From the NCBI GenBank assembly GCA_963693305.1, contig OY855906.1, positions 30,625,126-30,689,125 of the forward strand: a stretch of 64,000 nt of DNA, given 5' to 3'. Position numbers and translations under genes: made by a program. How positions within the stretch are numbered: the stretch's first letter is position 1; each line of letters begins with the position of its first letter. This DNA is from Meandrina meandrites (taxonomy: Eukaryota > Cnidaria > Anthozoa > Scleractinia > Meandrinidae). This document shows, in pieces, positions 23,391 to 34,473 of this stretch. Below the pieces are notes generated by a model. That model saw only the letters and a list, made by a program, of their open reading frames with translations, did no database searches and was not told the DNA's origin.

Positions 23391-24122
23391 ATGTCTCGTA
23401 AGGAACTGTTTGGAGTGACACATGGTGGTCAATTTTGCAAGGGAATTCCTCCCGAAAATGTTTCTGAGAGCTGGTTGACTTCGGCCAAAGAAATAGGTTT
23501 CACAGGCTGGGCCGACTTTAGCCATCTTTTCTTCCACCCAGACGGTACCTTATATGGGGTTTTGAATGATAACTTCTACAAAGCACCACCCCCCAAGGGC
23601 GACACGGCTGAGTCGTGGATCGATGAAGCCACGCTTATAGGAAACAAGGGATGGAACTCTTTCCAGCATCTGTTCTTTGATTCAGACGGAGTGCTGTATG
23701 GTGTTACAGAAGACAAGCTTTACAAGAGGGACCCTCCGTCCAACAACCAAGACAACTGGCTTGGGTCCGCCACCCTGATTGGAGTGGCAGGGTGGTCTGA
23801 TTTCAAATTCCTCTTCTTCGATCCAAAGGGAGTGCTATATGCCGTCGAGAACGGCAATTTTCATAAGCGGAATCCGCCCAAAGATAGATATGACAGCTGG
23901 CTGGGGTCTTCAACGCTAATCTCTCCATCACGCATAGGCCAGCGATGGAATGATTACGACCATCTTTTCTTCATGGCTAGTGGTGATTTATATGGCGTTT
24001 TTTCTGACCGGCTTTTCAGGGAGTCACCCCCAAGTGACTGGCTTGCTAACTCTTTAAGTATGATTGGCCATAGTGGCTGGTCTACGTTTAAATTTTTGAT
24101 GTCACCCATGGGCCGCCAGTGA
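23391..24122 (+). CDS. Tachylectin-2-like lectin, five-blade propeller (gene 1)
   Basis: The protein is 243 residues in one coding exon. I chose the ATG at 23391 because the preceding sequence is a pyrimidine tract ending CAG at 23386, so the upstream in-frame ATG (23331) is intronic. Five tandem repeats of about 47 residues carry the tachylectin-2 pattern: a GWxxFxxLFF strand, an acidic-Gly turn, LYGV, a short lysine segment, then PP and W-x-x-x-A-x-x-IG. Each repeat forms one propeller blade. Tachylectin-2 of horseshoe crab binds GlcNAc/GalNAc, and relatives in corals are linked to innate recognition; sugar specificity here is inferred. There is no signal peptide at the chosen start. Blade 4 has a longer loop than in gene 2. 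Gene 2 (25999-26739) is a close tandem duplicate. Confidence 0.9.
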   Translation: MSRKELFGVTHGGQFCKGIPPENVSESWLTSAKEIGFTGWADFSHLFFHPDGTLYGVLNDNFYKAPPPKGDTAESWIDEATLIGNKGWNSFQHLFFDSDGVLYGVTEDKLYKRDPPSNNQDNWLGSATLIGVAGWSDFKFLFFDPKGVLYAVENGNFHKRNPPKDRYDSWLGSSTLISPSRIGQRWNDYDHLFFMASGDLYGVFSDRLFRESPPSDWLANSLSMIGHSGWSTFKFLMSPMGRQ

Positions 24123-24563
24123 CAAATCGTCATGGCGACAGTGGTCATGGCAACAGTGCTGTCCAAGATGTAGGCGCAATGAAAAGACCACCGTTTATAC
24201 TAAGAGGACCGTAGTCAGTAGAATTAAGCCTGGTTCCCGAGATAAACACAAGCACAAGCATAAACATATGAACTAAAAATCGCTAGTGTGTACCAAGGTG
24301 CAATAAGCACAAGTAAATGAGCTCATTACTTATTGTATACTTATTGTAAACAAGGCATTGTAATATAAATTGCAACTAGCGAAATTCCAAATAGGTAGTT
24401 TGAACGTTTTGCAGACGAACACTTGAAAATGCAAAGTGGTCTCTTTCAGCGGGTAATGTCAGGAGTTCATTTACACCGGCTACTCCACAATTATACACCT
24501 CCTTGGCAAACTCTTCGAAACCACTTCTAACCTCTCTGCATGTCCATATTTTCACCAGCAACT

Positions 24564-24720
24564 ACCCTCCCTCCCGACTAATAAAAAGGTGAACTTTCTT
24601 TGAACTGAACTGAACAAAATATAAATGTCAGTAGAGCGTTACGATTCAACGACGATCTGCCATCCTAAAACAGAACGTGCTAGCTGTGGAATATCAAAGA
24701 AACTGGTCCAGGTCAATCGC
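24564..24720 (+). promoter_or_regulatory. Orphan third copy of the lectin promoter and first exon
   Basis: CCCTCCCTCCCGACTA (about 24565-24580), TATAAAT (24620-24626) and GTAGAGCGTTACGATTCAAC with GACGATCTGCCAT match the promoters and first exons of both lectin genes. It decays before a good donor. No coding exon follows before gene 2's own promoter. Confidence 0.65.
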
Positions 24721-24749
24721 GGCCACACACTCTCCCTTCTAGGCTACTC

Positions 24750-24793
24750 TCCCTCCCGACCCATAGAAAACGGTGAACTGACCAAATATAAAA
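24750..24793 (+). promoter_or_regulatory. Promoter of tachylectin-like gene 2
   Basis: TCCCTCCCGAC (about 24750-24760) and TATAAAA (24787-24793), followed by AGAGCGTTACAATTCAGAG as in gene 1. Confidence 0.75.
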
Positions 24794-24804
24794 TTAAAAG
24801 CCAG

Positions 24805-24899
24805 TAGAGCGTTACAATTCAGAGACGATCTGCCATTTTGGAACAGGACAGAGTGTGTTAGCAGCTGTGGAACTTTAAAGGCACCGAATTCAAAATAAG
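24805..24899 (+). other. Noncoding first exon, tachylectin-like gene 2
   Basis: The exon ends AAAATAAG before donor GTGAGT (24900). It aligns with the first exon of gene 1. The intron runs 24900-25994, ending TTTCTCTCAG. Confidence 0.7.
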
Positions 24900-25998
24900 G
24901 TGAGTTTATAGAGTTTTAAAAAACGTAACGTTTTGAGGGCAATTGACAAAGCTCGTTTGCGGTAGGGAGAGATAAGTTCGAGACTGGTGTGTGAATATTA
25001 CAACTGGATTATCGAGCGTGAAATATTACTTCAACCAAACTTTAAAAGTGCCCATGAAATGAAATTTTTAACCTCCCTGTACTTTACAGTTCTAACTTAA
25101 AGTGGAATTCAGTTTTTGCTATAGATAGGCTGTGTATAGTATTAAAAAGCGTAGCGCGACGTCGAAGCGTGAAGTTTAGCACGCTTTATATCACGCAACC
25201 GAAATATGCAAAACTGATATTTGACCATATAGGACTTGTGATCTTAGTTAATAGGAGTAGATGGGAAGCCACCAATAGTGCTGAATAAGGCATTTTGAGA
25301 TTAGAGGAATTCCCTTTTCCGAGAACTTGTAAATTATTTTACTGACACCAATTTATACAGATTATTTAATACCCTTAACAGTCACGCAACTGGTCTTGCG
25401 TGACGAAGGAAAAGAGAATTGAGAATAGCTTTATTCTAGCACAGCTAGCATATAAACCAACAAACTTTTCAGCCCACAGGAACTCATAACGTTTTTGTTA
25501 AACGTACAAAAAAAATCAAGGCTGATGCACACAAAGCACACCTTGCCATTGCACAACGGGAAACGCACAACGGCATGTTTATTTTGGGACAAGCTGTTAC
25601 AATTTAGGAGCTGTCAAAATATGCATAAAATCACAAAAAAAATTTCGAGGAGTGTTGATCTTAAAACTCTTTCCAGTGGACCTTGGAAAGTAAAAAAGAA
25701 ACAAACTTTGTGTAAGGCCGGAGATGCGATACGAGAAATCCCCTTCTGATGACGTCTGCTACAAAGTGTCTCTGATTGGTTGTTACTCTCGCGCGAAAAT
25801 TCAAAATTCAGCAGCAGCCAATCAGAGACACTCAAGAAAGCAACGTCACCGGAATGTAGCAACTAGCTATTGCGTTCGTGGTCTGTCCCCTCAGGAATTG
25901 TTCTATTCGAATATATTATTAGATTTCTCCTGCGCAGGAGAATTTATCACTTTTTTTCCAATCTTATTTTTAGTTTCTTTTTTTTTTCTCTCAGCACC

Positions 25999-26739
25999 AT
26001 GGCTCCTGTTACCATGCCGTGTACGGAACTGTTTGGAGTCACTCATGGTGGTGAATTTTACAAAGGAGTTCCTCCCGAAAGCGCTTCAGCTAGTTGGTTG
26101 ACTTCAGCTGTGCAGATAGGGACAACGGGTTGGGCAGACTTCCACCATCTTTTCTTGCACCCAGACGGTACCTTATATGGCGTTGTGAATGACAAGTTCT
26201 ACAAAGCACCACCCCCGCAGCGCTCCTCGGCTGAGACTTGGATCGCTCAAGCCACGCTTATTGGAAACGGGGGATCGAATGCCTTTCAGTTCCTGTTCTT
26301 TGATCCGGATGGAGTGCTATATGGTGTTACAGAAGACAAGCTTTACAAGCGCGACCCTCCCTCTAGCGAGGAAGACCACTGGCTTGGGTCCGCTACACTG
26401 ATCGGTGCAGCAGGATGGTCCGATTTCAAATTCCTCTTCTTTGATCCAGTGGGAAAGTTATATGGTGTTGAGAACGGCAAGTTTCATAAACGAAGTCCGC
26501 CCGTGGATAGAAATGACAGCTGGTTAGGTTCTTCCAGGCTCAGCGATGGCGAGCGATGGAGTGATTTCCGCCATCTTTTCTTCATGGCGAGTGGCGATTT
26601 CTATGGCGTTCACGCTGACAGCTTTTATAAGAAGTCGCCTCCAATTGGACTCGGCTGGCTTGCTTACTCTTCGAATATGATTGGCCATAGTGGTTGGTCT
26701 ATGTTTAAATTCTTGATGTCACCTATGGGCCACAAGTGA
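25999..26739 (+). CDS. Tachylectin-2-like lectin, five-blade propeller (gene 2)
   Basis: The protein is 246 residues in one coding exon. The ATG at 25999 follows acceptor CAG by four bases, exactly as in gene 1, and sits in a CACC-ATG-G context. Five blades of about 47 residues carry the same GW-F-LFF, DG-x-LYGV and PP motifs as gene 1. The duplication includes the 5' exon, the intron (a shared block with ATTGGTT/CCAATCA around 22541-22680 and 25718-25860) and the 3' flank (CATGGCGACAGTGGTCATGG after both stops). An AATAAA lies at 26934-26939. The likely role is as for gene 1: a carbohydrate-binding defence or recognition lectin. No secretion signal is visible. Confidence 0.9.
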   Translation: MAPVTMPCTELFGVTHGGEFYKGVPPESASASWLTSAVQIGTTGWADFHHLFLHPDGTLYGVVNDKFYKAPPPQRSSAETWIAQATLIGNGGSNAFQFLFFDPDGVLYGVTEDKLYKRDPPSSEEDHWLGSATLIGAAGWSDFKFLFFDPVGKLYGVENGKFHKRSPPVDRNDSWLGSSRLSDGERWSDFRHLFFMASGDFYGVHADSFYKKSPPIGLGWLAYSSNMIGHSGWSMFKFLMSPMGHK

Positions 26740-28594
26740 GGAGTCGTCATGGCGACAGTGGTCATGGCAACAGTGTTGTTACACAGAAGTATTAGTCCTA
26801 GTTTATTAAGACGTAGTTTGCAATACAAAAAGTAGTAGGTGATCTCTAAATTATCAAAGTGCTTCGCATACGGCACAGGGAGCCCAGTTTACAATAGTAA
26901 GGAAGTCTCAATGCAGAGGACCGCGCAACGAAGAATAAAAATACTTGGCTTGTCTGCCATCGCATCGGTTGCTCAAGAAATGCTATCTAAAACCAAATTG
27001 ATTGAGAATGGTAGTACGGCCAAAGGGCAAAACGTATCGGCCAATATTTCAACTAGCAACAGAGTTGGTCTTCTTCTGGGCCAGCAGTATATTGCAAGGT
27101 AAATAACGGCTGTAAAATATGAATATTCGTAGTATACCGTGGCAGTAAGTATTTAACTAATAAAAGCGACACTACACTACAGAAATGACGGTTTTAAACG
27201 GAAGATAAAATTAATTTATGCAACAATGTGAATAAAATTTTATTCACCAATTTGCCTGTGCCTCTATTTGTTAGACATGAGATTTAGTCTACAAAACGGT
27301 CAAATCTTCAATGAAAGAACCCCTTTCCAAAAGAATCTGTGTAGGCCACTTTGATTTAAAACATAGATCCGTTCGTGGCTTGCAAATCATTTTCCGGCCG
27401 TCCTCTTGAAAACGGCGTAAAAATGTTTCCACAAACGCCTAAAATATTACAGCAGCCCTCTGTTAATGGTCAAATGAACCAAAATTTCGACATTCTTTCT
27501 TTAACGATTTTAAAGCAACCAAACGCTAGAAGAATTCATTATTAAGTAAACTTAAGGCGAAATTTTGCTTTCTGAGCCTTAAAGCGCGAACTATAGCAAA
27601 AACTACGAAGATTTCCGAAGACTTCACGAAAACGTTTCCAAAATGACCGGGCACTGGAATGGAAGGAATGGATCGAGCTTTGAATTTTGTGACGTAATAG
27701 TTTTATTTTACGGCTTTGCGATCGAAGAGACGACCGTCATTTAAAGAGCGAATAATGTAAAGTTTGAGAGTTTGAGTCAGTCTAAGTAATTCAAGTAATT
27801 CTGAAAGGATCTACTGAGTAAAATTGTGAGCATTGTACGATATGGGAGCTTTTCAAACACTGGATGGTGTAAATCATCAGCTTGGTATAGAACAATTAGT
27901 AATGGTAATAGGACTGAGTGGAGTCCAATTGGGCCTGTAATCATTCGAGTGAATAACAAAATCGGACGACCGCGTAGCGGGAGTTTGTCAGTTACTTTTG
28001 TTATATACCCCAAGTGAAATTCAGTTTTTTTGGATTTGCACGCAATTGAAAGATTGAATTCACTGTTTTCTTTTTCGTACTCGAGAGTCACACAAAACAC
28101 AAAAATAAATTTGTACAGAAAAATTTAACTTGAATGAAAGGATACTTCTCAATCGAAATTCGAAACCGCAAAGCATCACGCAGGGTAAAACTTTCAATGA
28201 ATAAATTCGTGTCGTCTTCAGCTGAAGGAAACTGAAAATTCAGTGTTGAAATAAATACAGAGCGTTTACACACTGTCCCCGCGGACACTGTGAGTTCTGT
28301 TTGTATTAGCTGTTTTTGGTCCATATTTATTTAGCCGGTACACGTTATTTAGTGCTCGAAATTAACGGTTGTAAACCCAACATGAATAAAACCTTTGAAG
28401 CTTAATTTTATATGCGTCAAAAAGCACGTGCACGTGCATGGAAGCAAATTATTTGGCGAGGATATTGAACTAACGACTTCAAATTCTAATGCTTGATCAT
28501 GACCAGCCAAACCTACAAACTAAAAGTGCTGGTAATCGTAACAAATACTCTATCTAGCTCTAGGTAGAATAAGAAAGGTGCAAAATGCTTGCCT
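26740..28594. other. Mostly gene-free stretch
   Basis: Past the lectin 2 3' end I support no gene. A block at about 27840-28000 (GAGTGGAGTCCAATTGGGCC, GACGACCGCGTAGCGGGAG) looks like a dispersed cnidarian repeat. A minus-strand frame at 28088-28324 begins with a real ATG but matches no family I know, and I leave it as unsupported. Confidence 0.35.
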
Positions 28595-28944
28595 CTAACT
28601 TCCTTCGTTTAGCAAAAGCCGAACGGACAGTGGGGTCTTTGTGCTTTGGAAGGCATTCTTCCCCGTGATTCCTTTTCCGAAAAAATAAATAGTCGACACA
28701 GCATCCTCTTTGAGGTGGAGTCCTAGCGGCTTGAAATCAGAACCCAGAAACCTATTTACCGCCAGATTTTCTCTGAAGCGGTAAAATGAACCGCACAAAA
28801 GCGAGAGTTCTTGTCTGGCTTAAATTCTTTTCTTTTCATTTTAAAAAGCCATTGTTTACTGAGCTTTGAATTTGCTGGAAACTTAAACGTACTTACTTTC
28901 GACTTAGAATTATTTAAGCAGTTTATTGCTGCACAAAACACCAT
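28595..28944 (-). pseudogene. THAP-domain gene fragment broken by a frameshift
   Basis: From the ATG at 28944 the frame shows a THAP zinc finger: Cys pair in CAAINC, FKFP, an invariant-like Trp (KQW), and C-x-x-H in CAVHF. The frame then ends within a few codons. In the next frame (stop at 28595) the expected THAP tail continues: RFLG, LKEDAVSTIYFF, the equivalent of the LKxDAVPTIF ending of the family. The two halves join across a short T run near 28785-28800, so a one-base length change separates them. It could be a decayed gene, a transposon-derived copy, or an assembly error. THAP domains bind DNA. A TGACGTCA (cyclic-AMP-element type) site lies at 29016-29023 upstream. Confidence 0.6.
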
Positions 28945-29015
28945 GATGGTCCATTCTTGTGAGCTTCATCACTGAAAGATTTAGAATTTCCCGCAAATTC
29001 ACAGCACACCAATAC

Positions 29016-29023
29016 TGACGTCA
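29016..29023. promoter_or_regulatory. TGACGTCA (CRE-like) palindrome
   Basis: A perfect CREB/ATF consensus about 70 bases upstream of the THAP reading frame. Position makes a promoter role plausible; a chance match cannot be excluded. Confidence 0.35.
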
Positions 29024-29399
29024 CAATTTTGCTTCCGAAAATTTCCCGACAATTTTCCCGAGTGCTCTACGATTATGAAGGCCAAAAATAAGCATTTTTC
29101 AACTTGAAATTTCTCTGTTTTGCAAAGTCCAATCACTTTGAAACTTCGGAATATGTTTATTTGGTTCTTAATCAACAAATTGGCCTAAAAAAAAAGAAAA
29201 TTCGAAATTTTGGTTCATTTGAACTTTAAGCGGTGACTCACCAAATTCCCAGAAATCACTCGGCTCCCCATATTTACTGTAAATTAGACTTCTATTAAGG
29301 TTTTCTATAAAGCGGGCACCGTTCCCAAGTAGCCAATCTAATTTGGCGGATATAGGCATTTTAAATTTGAATGCCACAGCAAGCACGGGAAACGTTAGC

Positions 29400-29640
29400 A
29401 ACCCAGTGAACCAATCGGAACACACAAAGCAAATACGGTGAATGACATGTAACCGGTGCCAGCTAAGCGCGGGAAAACGAGCTTGACCACGCGCACGGCG
29501 CGATTGGTTTTAGCTTCGAATCTGATTGGTCGAGTGGGTGACTCGCATTTTTTAAAACCAATCACAGCCGGAAAGAAGTAGCGCAAACCACTCGATCAAA
29601 CACTACCCTATTCTAATGTGCTCGGAGGCGTGCACTGGCG
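29400..29640. repeat. Dispersed CCAAT-rich repeat, copy 1
   Basis: It shares with 40041-40326 and 41647-41790 the series GTGAACCAATC, AAGCGCGGGAAAAC, GCGATTGGTTTT, TGATTGG and TTTTAAACCAATCAC. This is a family of short interspersed elements containing CCAAT boxes in both orientations. Confidence 0.65.
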
Positions 29641-30435
29641 ATTCAGTTGAATTTACAATTTCCATAAATCTTCTCGTCTTCTGCCCCCGCTCCCCACCCA
29701 GGTGCCCTTTGATTGAAATGCTTTACCCGCAGTGGTCGTATTCAATCCCGTGGATCTGAGAATAATATCCAACAAAGAGTTATGTCAGGCCTTTTAAGTC
29801 CATTAAATAGAATAGACACAAGCAACGAATCAGTTGGGAAAAAACACTATTTTTGGGCAACAATTTACAAATTGGTATCCCTTACAGATCCTTTCAGAGA
29901 ACACTGAACAGAACAAACAACAGGAGCAAGCGCCAAGCCCCCAAAACAACAGAGACCGGACCTGTAGAATTACAAGCCTCAAAGAAGCTAACAGCCCTGT
30001 GGCCCTTCTGCTGAATATAATCGAACATCAACTGACTGTTTCTTTGAGAATCTGCCCAGCTAACTATTGCAGCTTTAAATCTGTGACTTGGCGGAGTATA
30101 TATCATAGCATGCTATTAATTTAGTACTTTACAAATGTTAATTAAAAAAAGCTAAAGGACAGTGGCAATTAATGTCTCAGAAGCGTATTACAAAACATGC
30201 AACTAGTTTGGACTTATTTTTGATATTTAAAAACTCAATCGCAAAGTTCATTTCGTAAGTACTCGATGCGAGTTTGTTAAACTTCTTAAGCCCTAGGTAG
30301 TCATTTTAATTTCGGTACTCTTCGTGAAAACCTCGAGCTTTGTAAGTAAATCTTCGTAAAACCTCAAGTAAGGTTCGTTAATTTTCGCAAAGGCTCGAGT
30401 TATGTTCGTGAATCCTCGTACCTCCTCGGTTACGG
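29641..30435. other. Gene-free stretch
   Basis: No gene is supported. 30280-30430 holds loose repeats of CTCGAG/TTCGTAA phrases just downstream of the YbaY-like gene. Confidence 0.4.
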
Positions 30436-31371
30436 CTAGTATTTAATCAGTTGAATGTTCCTTTCATAGACAGTCTTGCCGTTTTTGATGTGTACTCGCA
30501 GAAACATGTCATTGAAAAAATCTCCATTCCGAATCCAATCATCTTGTTTCTTTCCCGGTTTCCAGCCAGTCCAGCCAACATTTAACACTGCTGAAATGCT
30601 GTAAAATGAGTGCGCAATTTCAGGTCTCTTACAAATGATGGTGTAAAAAAGGTTTTTTCCTCTGCGATACTTCGACAAATCCACGGCAGTTTTAGCGAGC
30701 AGAATGGACGCCGCATCCATGCGGGAGACATCTTCAAACTCTACAATCAAACGCGAATTTCGTGGGAGTCGTTTTGGAGCCTTACCTTGGAAGGTAATTT
30801 TCCCACTTATGTTGATGTACTTGTTTTGGTTTCGAGGTTTAGCTGTAGGTCGGAGATTCAAAGTGTTAGCTGGCGCAGTTGCACGGCCCGCTGTTGTAAA
30901 CCTCTCGGCGAGTGAACGTGATTTGGTTTCAGCCGTGTTTACGTTGTTTCTTGCAGAGTTCGTGCTGGCGCTTGTTGGCGGTGTGCTGGAACGGATAATC
31001 GGTGTTCTGGAACGGATGATCGTATCGCGGTCGATCTTAATGACCGTTGTCGTCTTCTCGGTGCTTGCTGCTTGCTTTTGTGTCGGTGTTTTGCTTTTTC
31101 GAATCTCAGGACCCGAGGTTTTAAAGCTTGCTTGAGTTGTAGTAGCTGTAACAGGAGATGCCACAGAAGCCCATAGCTGTCCTTGGACCGCGGGGGCTTC
31201 AGACTGTTCGCATCCCATTACGCACGCGAAATGGTATTTCGCGTTGAGTGAAAGGAAAACAAACATTCCGATCGTCACAGCTAAGAGGATTGATAATAAC
31301 ACGATTAACCAGCATAATAATCGATTTTTGCGGACCTTGAAGCCAACTTTGTAGCTCTTCTTTTCATTCAT
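30436..31371 (-). CDS. Type II membrane protein with Ser/Thr-rich stalk and YbaY/YscW-like domain
   Basis: The protein is 311 residues in one exon, ATG at 31371, stop TAG at 30436-30438. It has a basic cytoplasmic tail (about 1-17), a hydrophobic helix about 18-43, and LNAKYHFACVMGCEQ just outside, with the same GCEQ/DCEQ motif as the copy at 12209-12868. A long Ser/Thr/Ala stalk (about 60-185), probably O-glycosylated, follows. The C-terminal domain (about 188-311) has LPRNSRLIVEFEDVSRMDA, YSISAVLNVGW and an RNGDFFNDMF element. The stalk is far longer than in the 219-residue paralogue. Cysteines near the membrane could support disulfide pairing. The family assignment rests on the DVS-x-x-DA and YSxSAxL motifs. 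Function is unknown. Confidence 0.8.
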   Translation of the reverse strand: MNEKKSYKVGFKVRKNRLLCWLIVLLSILLAVTIGMFVFLSLNAKYHFACVMGCEQSEAPAVQGQLWASVASPVTATTTQASFKTSGPEIRKSKTPTQKQAASTEKTTTVIKIDRDTIIRSRTPIIRSSTPPTSASTNSARNNVNTAETKSRSLAERFTTAGRATAPANTLNLRPTAKPRNQNKYINISGKITFQGKAPKRLPRNSRLIVEFEDVSRMDAASILLAKTAVDLSKYRRGKNLFYTIICKRPEIAHSFYSISAVLNVGWTGWKPGKKQDDWIRNGDFFNDMFLRVHIKNGKTVYERNIQLIKY

Positions 31372-32374
31372 ATCTTGCAACGTGATTCTGTCGATGAGAG
31401 TGCCTGTTTCAATGATCGCTTCTACCTCAGACTAACTTTGCCAGACGCATTTTTTTGGCTGCAATATCTAGCTGTCTGAGCCATCTCCGCATCAATAAAT
31501 ACAGGAACACTTTTCAGCCAATAAGTGTTGGTTTCTTGAGAGAAAAACGTGACCCCGTCACTTTAAACATAACTGCTGACAAGCAGTTGAGTTTCTTTGC
31601 CCCACTGAAACCCGTCGAAAGACGAAAGATAAACATCGTGGGGTCAGCTATTTTAAGACGATTAGTGATTTCGAGAAAACATTTAATTTGGCAGCGAGTT
31701 ATTAGTTGATGCCCAGCTGTTTGTGGAGGACGTTTGAAGAATGCCGATTTAAGGCAGGGATCGCGTTTTACATTTTCCGGAAAACCAAGCCCTGCTCGGA
31801 TATCACTGGCATGTCTCGAGATAACCTTTGAAGAATTCACTGTTTGCAATTCCTTGATATCTTCGTAAACAAAGCAAAAAATAATCTTTCGTGTCAGGCA
31901 TAGAGCCAAGGAAGATGATTTCCACTTAATTAACTAGTTTAATCTAATGAATTAAATTAATTGCGTCCTTAAGTCCCGACATCAATACAGTTCCACCTCG
32001 GTACATTTCCGTTGTATCCATTCATCTTTCGTATGGAGTATTAAACGTCACGCAAAATGTATACACTTTCAAACAGAGAGCAATAAGAAAACTGTCGCCC
32101 GATATTAAAAGGACAGGAATGCGGCGGGGGAGGGGGGGGGGGGGTTTACACATTTATACGGGGATCGGGAGGCTCCGCCCCGAGGTCCAGGAGAAAAGGC
32201 CACCTTTTCTGTGCCTTCCAAAGAACATGATACCCCTTTCACTTACCAACTGAAGCGATATTACATCTCTTTTCTTCGTGTAACACTTGAATAAAAACTG
32301 CCATTCGATGGGCCTATTAGCGATATTTTACTGAAAATATTAGTCCTTGTGTAAGATGAAATGTTCATTTATCA

Positions 32375-32490
32375 CGTGCGTGGGACAAAGAAAAAGTTCA
32401 AGTCCCCAACGGGAAACGAACCCATGGGTTGGGCGCTCTAACCACTGAGCTACGAGAGACTCTTGGTGAGCTGGGCCATTTATAAGGTTC
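32375..32490 (-). mobile_element. tRNA-derived SINE
   Basis: On the minus strand box A is TAGCTCAGTGGTTAGAGC (within 32433-32452) and box B GGGTTCGTTTCCC (32411-32423). Both are good pol III elements, but the acceptor arm does not pair and the body continues beyond a tRNA, so it is a SINE. Confidence 0.65.
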
Positions 32491-34405
32491 ATATGTGACA
32501 CGCGTCCTGTATACTGCTAGGATCAGCAATGTCGAAAGCATCATATGTGTAATAAATAATGAAGATGGAAAATCTTAAGCTCGGCGAATATATGAGAAAG
32601 ATGTCACGAGCGTGGGATAAAGAAAACATTCTGAGTCCCCGACGGGAAAGGTCATTTTAAATACCCTATTAAATGACAGTTTTCCTACCCTTTTGTACAA
32701 TCGAACTCCGGCCTGAAATCCTTCTTCCCGTTGATAGGTCTATAGCCTTTGGTAAGTCTACTCCTTTTAGGCAAAGCCTCCACATGTAGTACACTAGGGA
32801 GTGTCTATCTACACAGTTCTTAACAGCACAGTTGCTTGAATACCAAACAAAGTGGGACCATAACATTTGAGAGTTTGAAAACTGGGTAGCAAGATCAGAT
32901 TATTCCCCCCCCCCCCCCCCCCCTTCTTTCCCCTTTCCCCACTCTCATCGCCTTTGAATTGCCGACGAATTGACTAATTTATTACATTTTACTAAGAAGT
33001 TTGTGACTATTATATTCAAAATGAAAGCTCAGTTAATGCTTGGAGCGAATTTTCATGTGGCACAGGTACACGGTGATTGCAGTTCGTTTTACATGGAAGC
33101 CTGTGGTTGAAACCCTACAGACTTTCAAAGCTTCTCATGTAGTACTGTGTAGAAGGATGCTGTACAAGGTTGTCGTAACTTTTAAGTTTGTGGATGAAAC
33201 CGCCGTTTGTAACCATACACATTCAAATGAAAGCTACTGAGCAGTCTCTAAAGATTTCGTTTTTCAATGGTGTTCAAACATTGGCGATTCCTTTGCAATA
33301 TGAACATTTATTTTTTTTTTATTAAATATAGGCGATTTTTTTGCATTGTGGTTTGAAAAATGGGATTTAAGTTTTAAAATTGGGTCGTTATTGGAAGATG
33401 TGTTATATCTTTAAAGCACCGTTACCTTAGTAGATCTCTTGCAGTGATTACGTAAAATGTGTTTATTTGTTTGATATATCATTGGTTTATTTTTGCCACA
33501 CTCATAAAGCTACAGAATAATAAAGATAAAGTAAAGGTGGCGAGGAAGCACCACAAGGCTTTTACGTAATGGCCCTTTATCAATATATTATTTACAGATT
33601 AAATTAGAACAGTGACAAAAATCAATGGCAGAGTAGAACTAGAACTGAGCTAACTTTTCATAAGCGCAGTCTCCACGGTACGTGCCCTGACATTATCTTT
33701 AAAATTCAGAAGAAAACTGCTCTTTAATTGGGCTAAAAGGTCGCGATATTTAAACAGGATTTTTTTGAATGCAAACTGAACAATGTCTTTTATTGGTCAC
33801 TTAAAATCGAATCACGGAAGCACTTTTAAGTAGTTGAAGGGTAGGAAATGGTGCAGTGAGAATCGGAAAATAAAACAGTTAAAACCTATCATGTTAAAAT
33901 TAATCTCGTGAGGAATTTGTATCACGGCTTCGTGTCTATAAATACTACAGAAATCTCTATTTTCCCCGAAGTCATCAAAAACTAGACGCCATTATAAGTT
34001 CAAACGATTAAGTTCAACCATTAAGTTCAGTAATTAAGAAGATAAAAAAGTTTCCCAAAATAGCTGTAGCAAACCACTATCAGTGTCAAAAGAAACAAGA
34101 CCTTTTAATTTTCTTTCTCTTTTTCACTGCTGGTCATTACGATAAGTTCATATACGGTAGATCTTAAATCATATCTGGAACAACACATTGACCAATTCAC
34201 TTCGGCGAGGAAAAAGGCAGAAAGATAGCGAGTTCTTGATTTGCTTGTTTGTTTTTTTTGGCCAGTAACTCTCAATTCTTTAAGAATAAACCACGCTTTG
34301 AAAGCAAACAAGCATTTAGAGCTTAGGATTATTTTGTGCACTTTTAAGTCTTTTAAAAATGCGCCTAAAGGGTGGTGACATACTGCAAAACTCCAGGGAT
34401 ATCAA

Positions 34406-34473
34406 TCTCGTTCCCAGAGCCCGCTTTCCTCTTGGCCAGCTGTTGAACGGGGCCGTGGAGTCTGGGGATGGGA
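34406..34473. mobile_element. Short inverted-repeat fragment
   Basis: CTCGTTCCCAGAGCC is mirrored by CTGGGGATGGGAACGAG. Probably a small MITE. Confidence 0.5.

Noticed and set aside
28088..28324. 78-codon minus-strand frame near the THAP fragment
   Set aside because: Real ATG, but no recognisable domain, splice context or repeat match; not supported as a gene.
32411..32452. Possible tRNA gene on the minus strand
   Set aside because: Both pol III boxes are good, but acceptor and other stems do not pair and the repeat body continues; a SINE is the better explanation.
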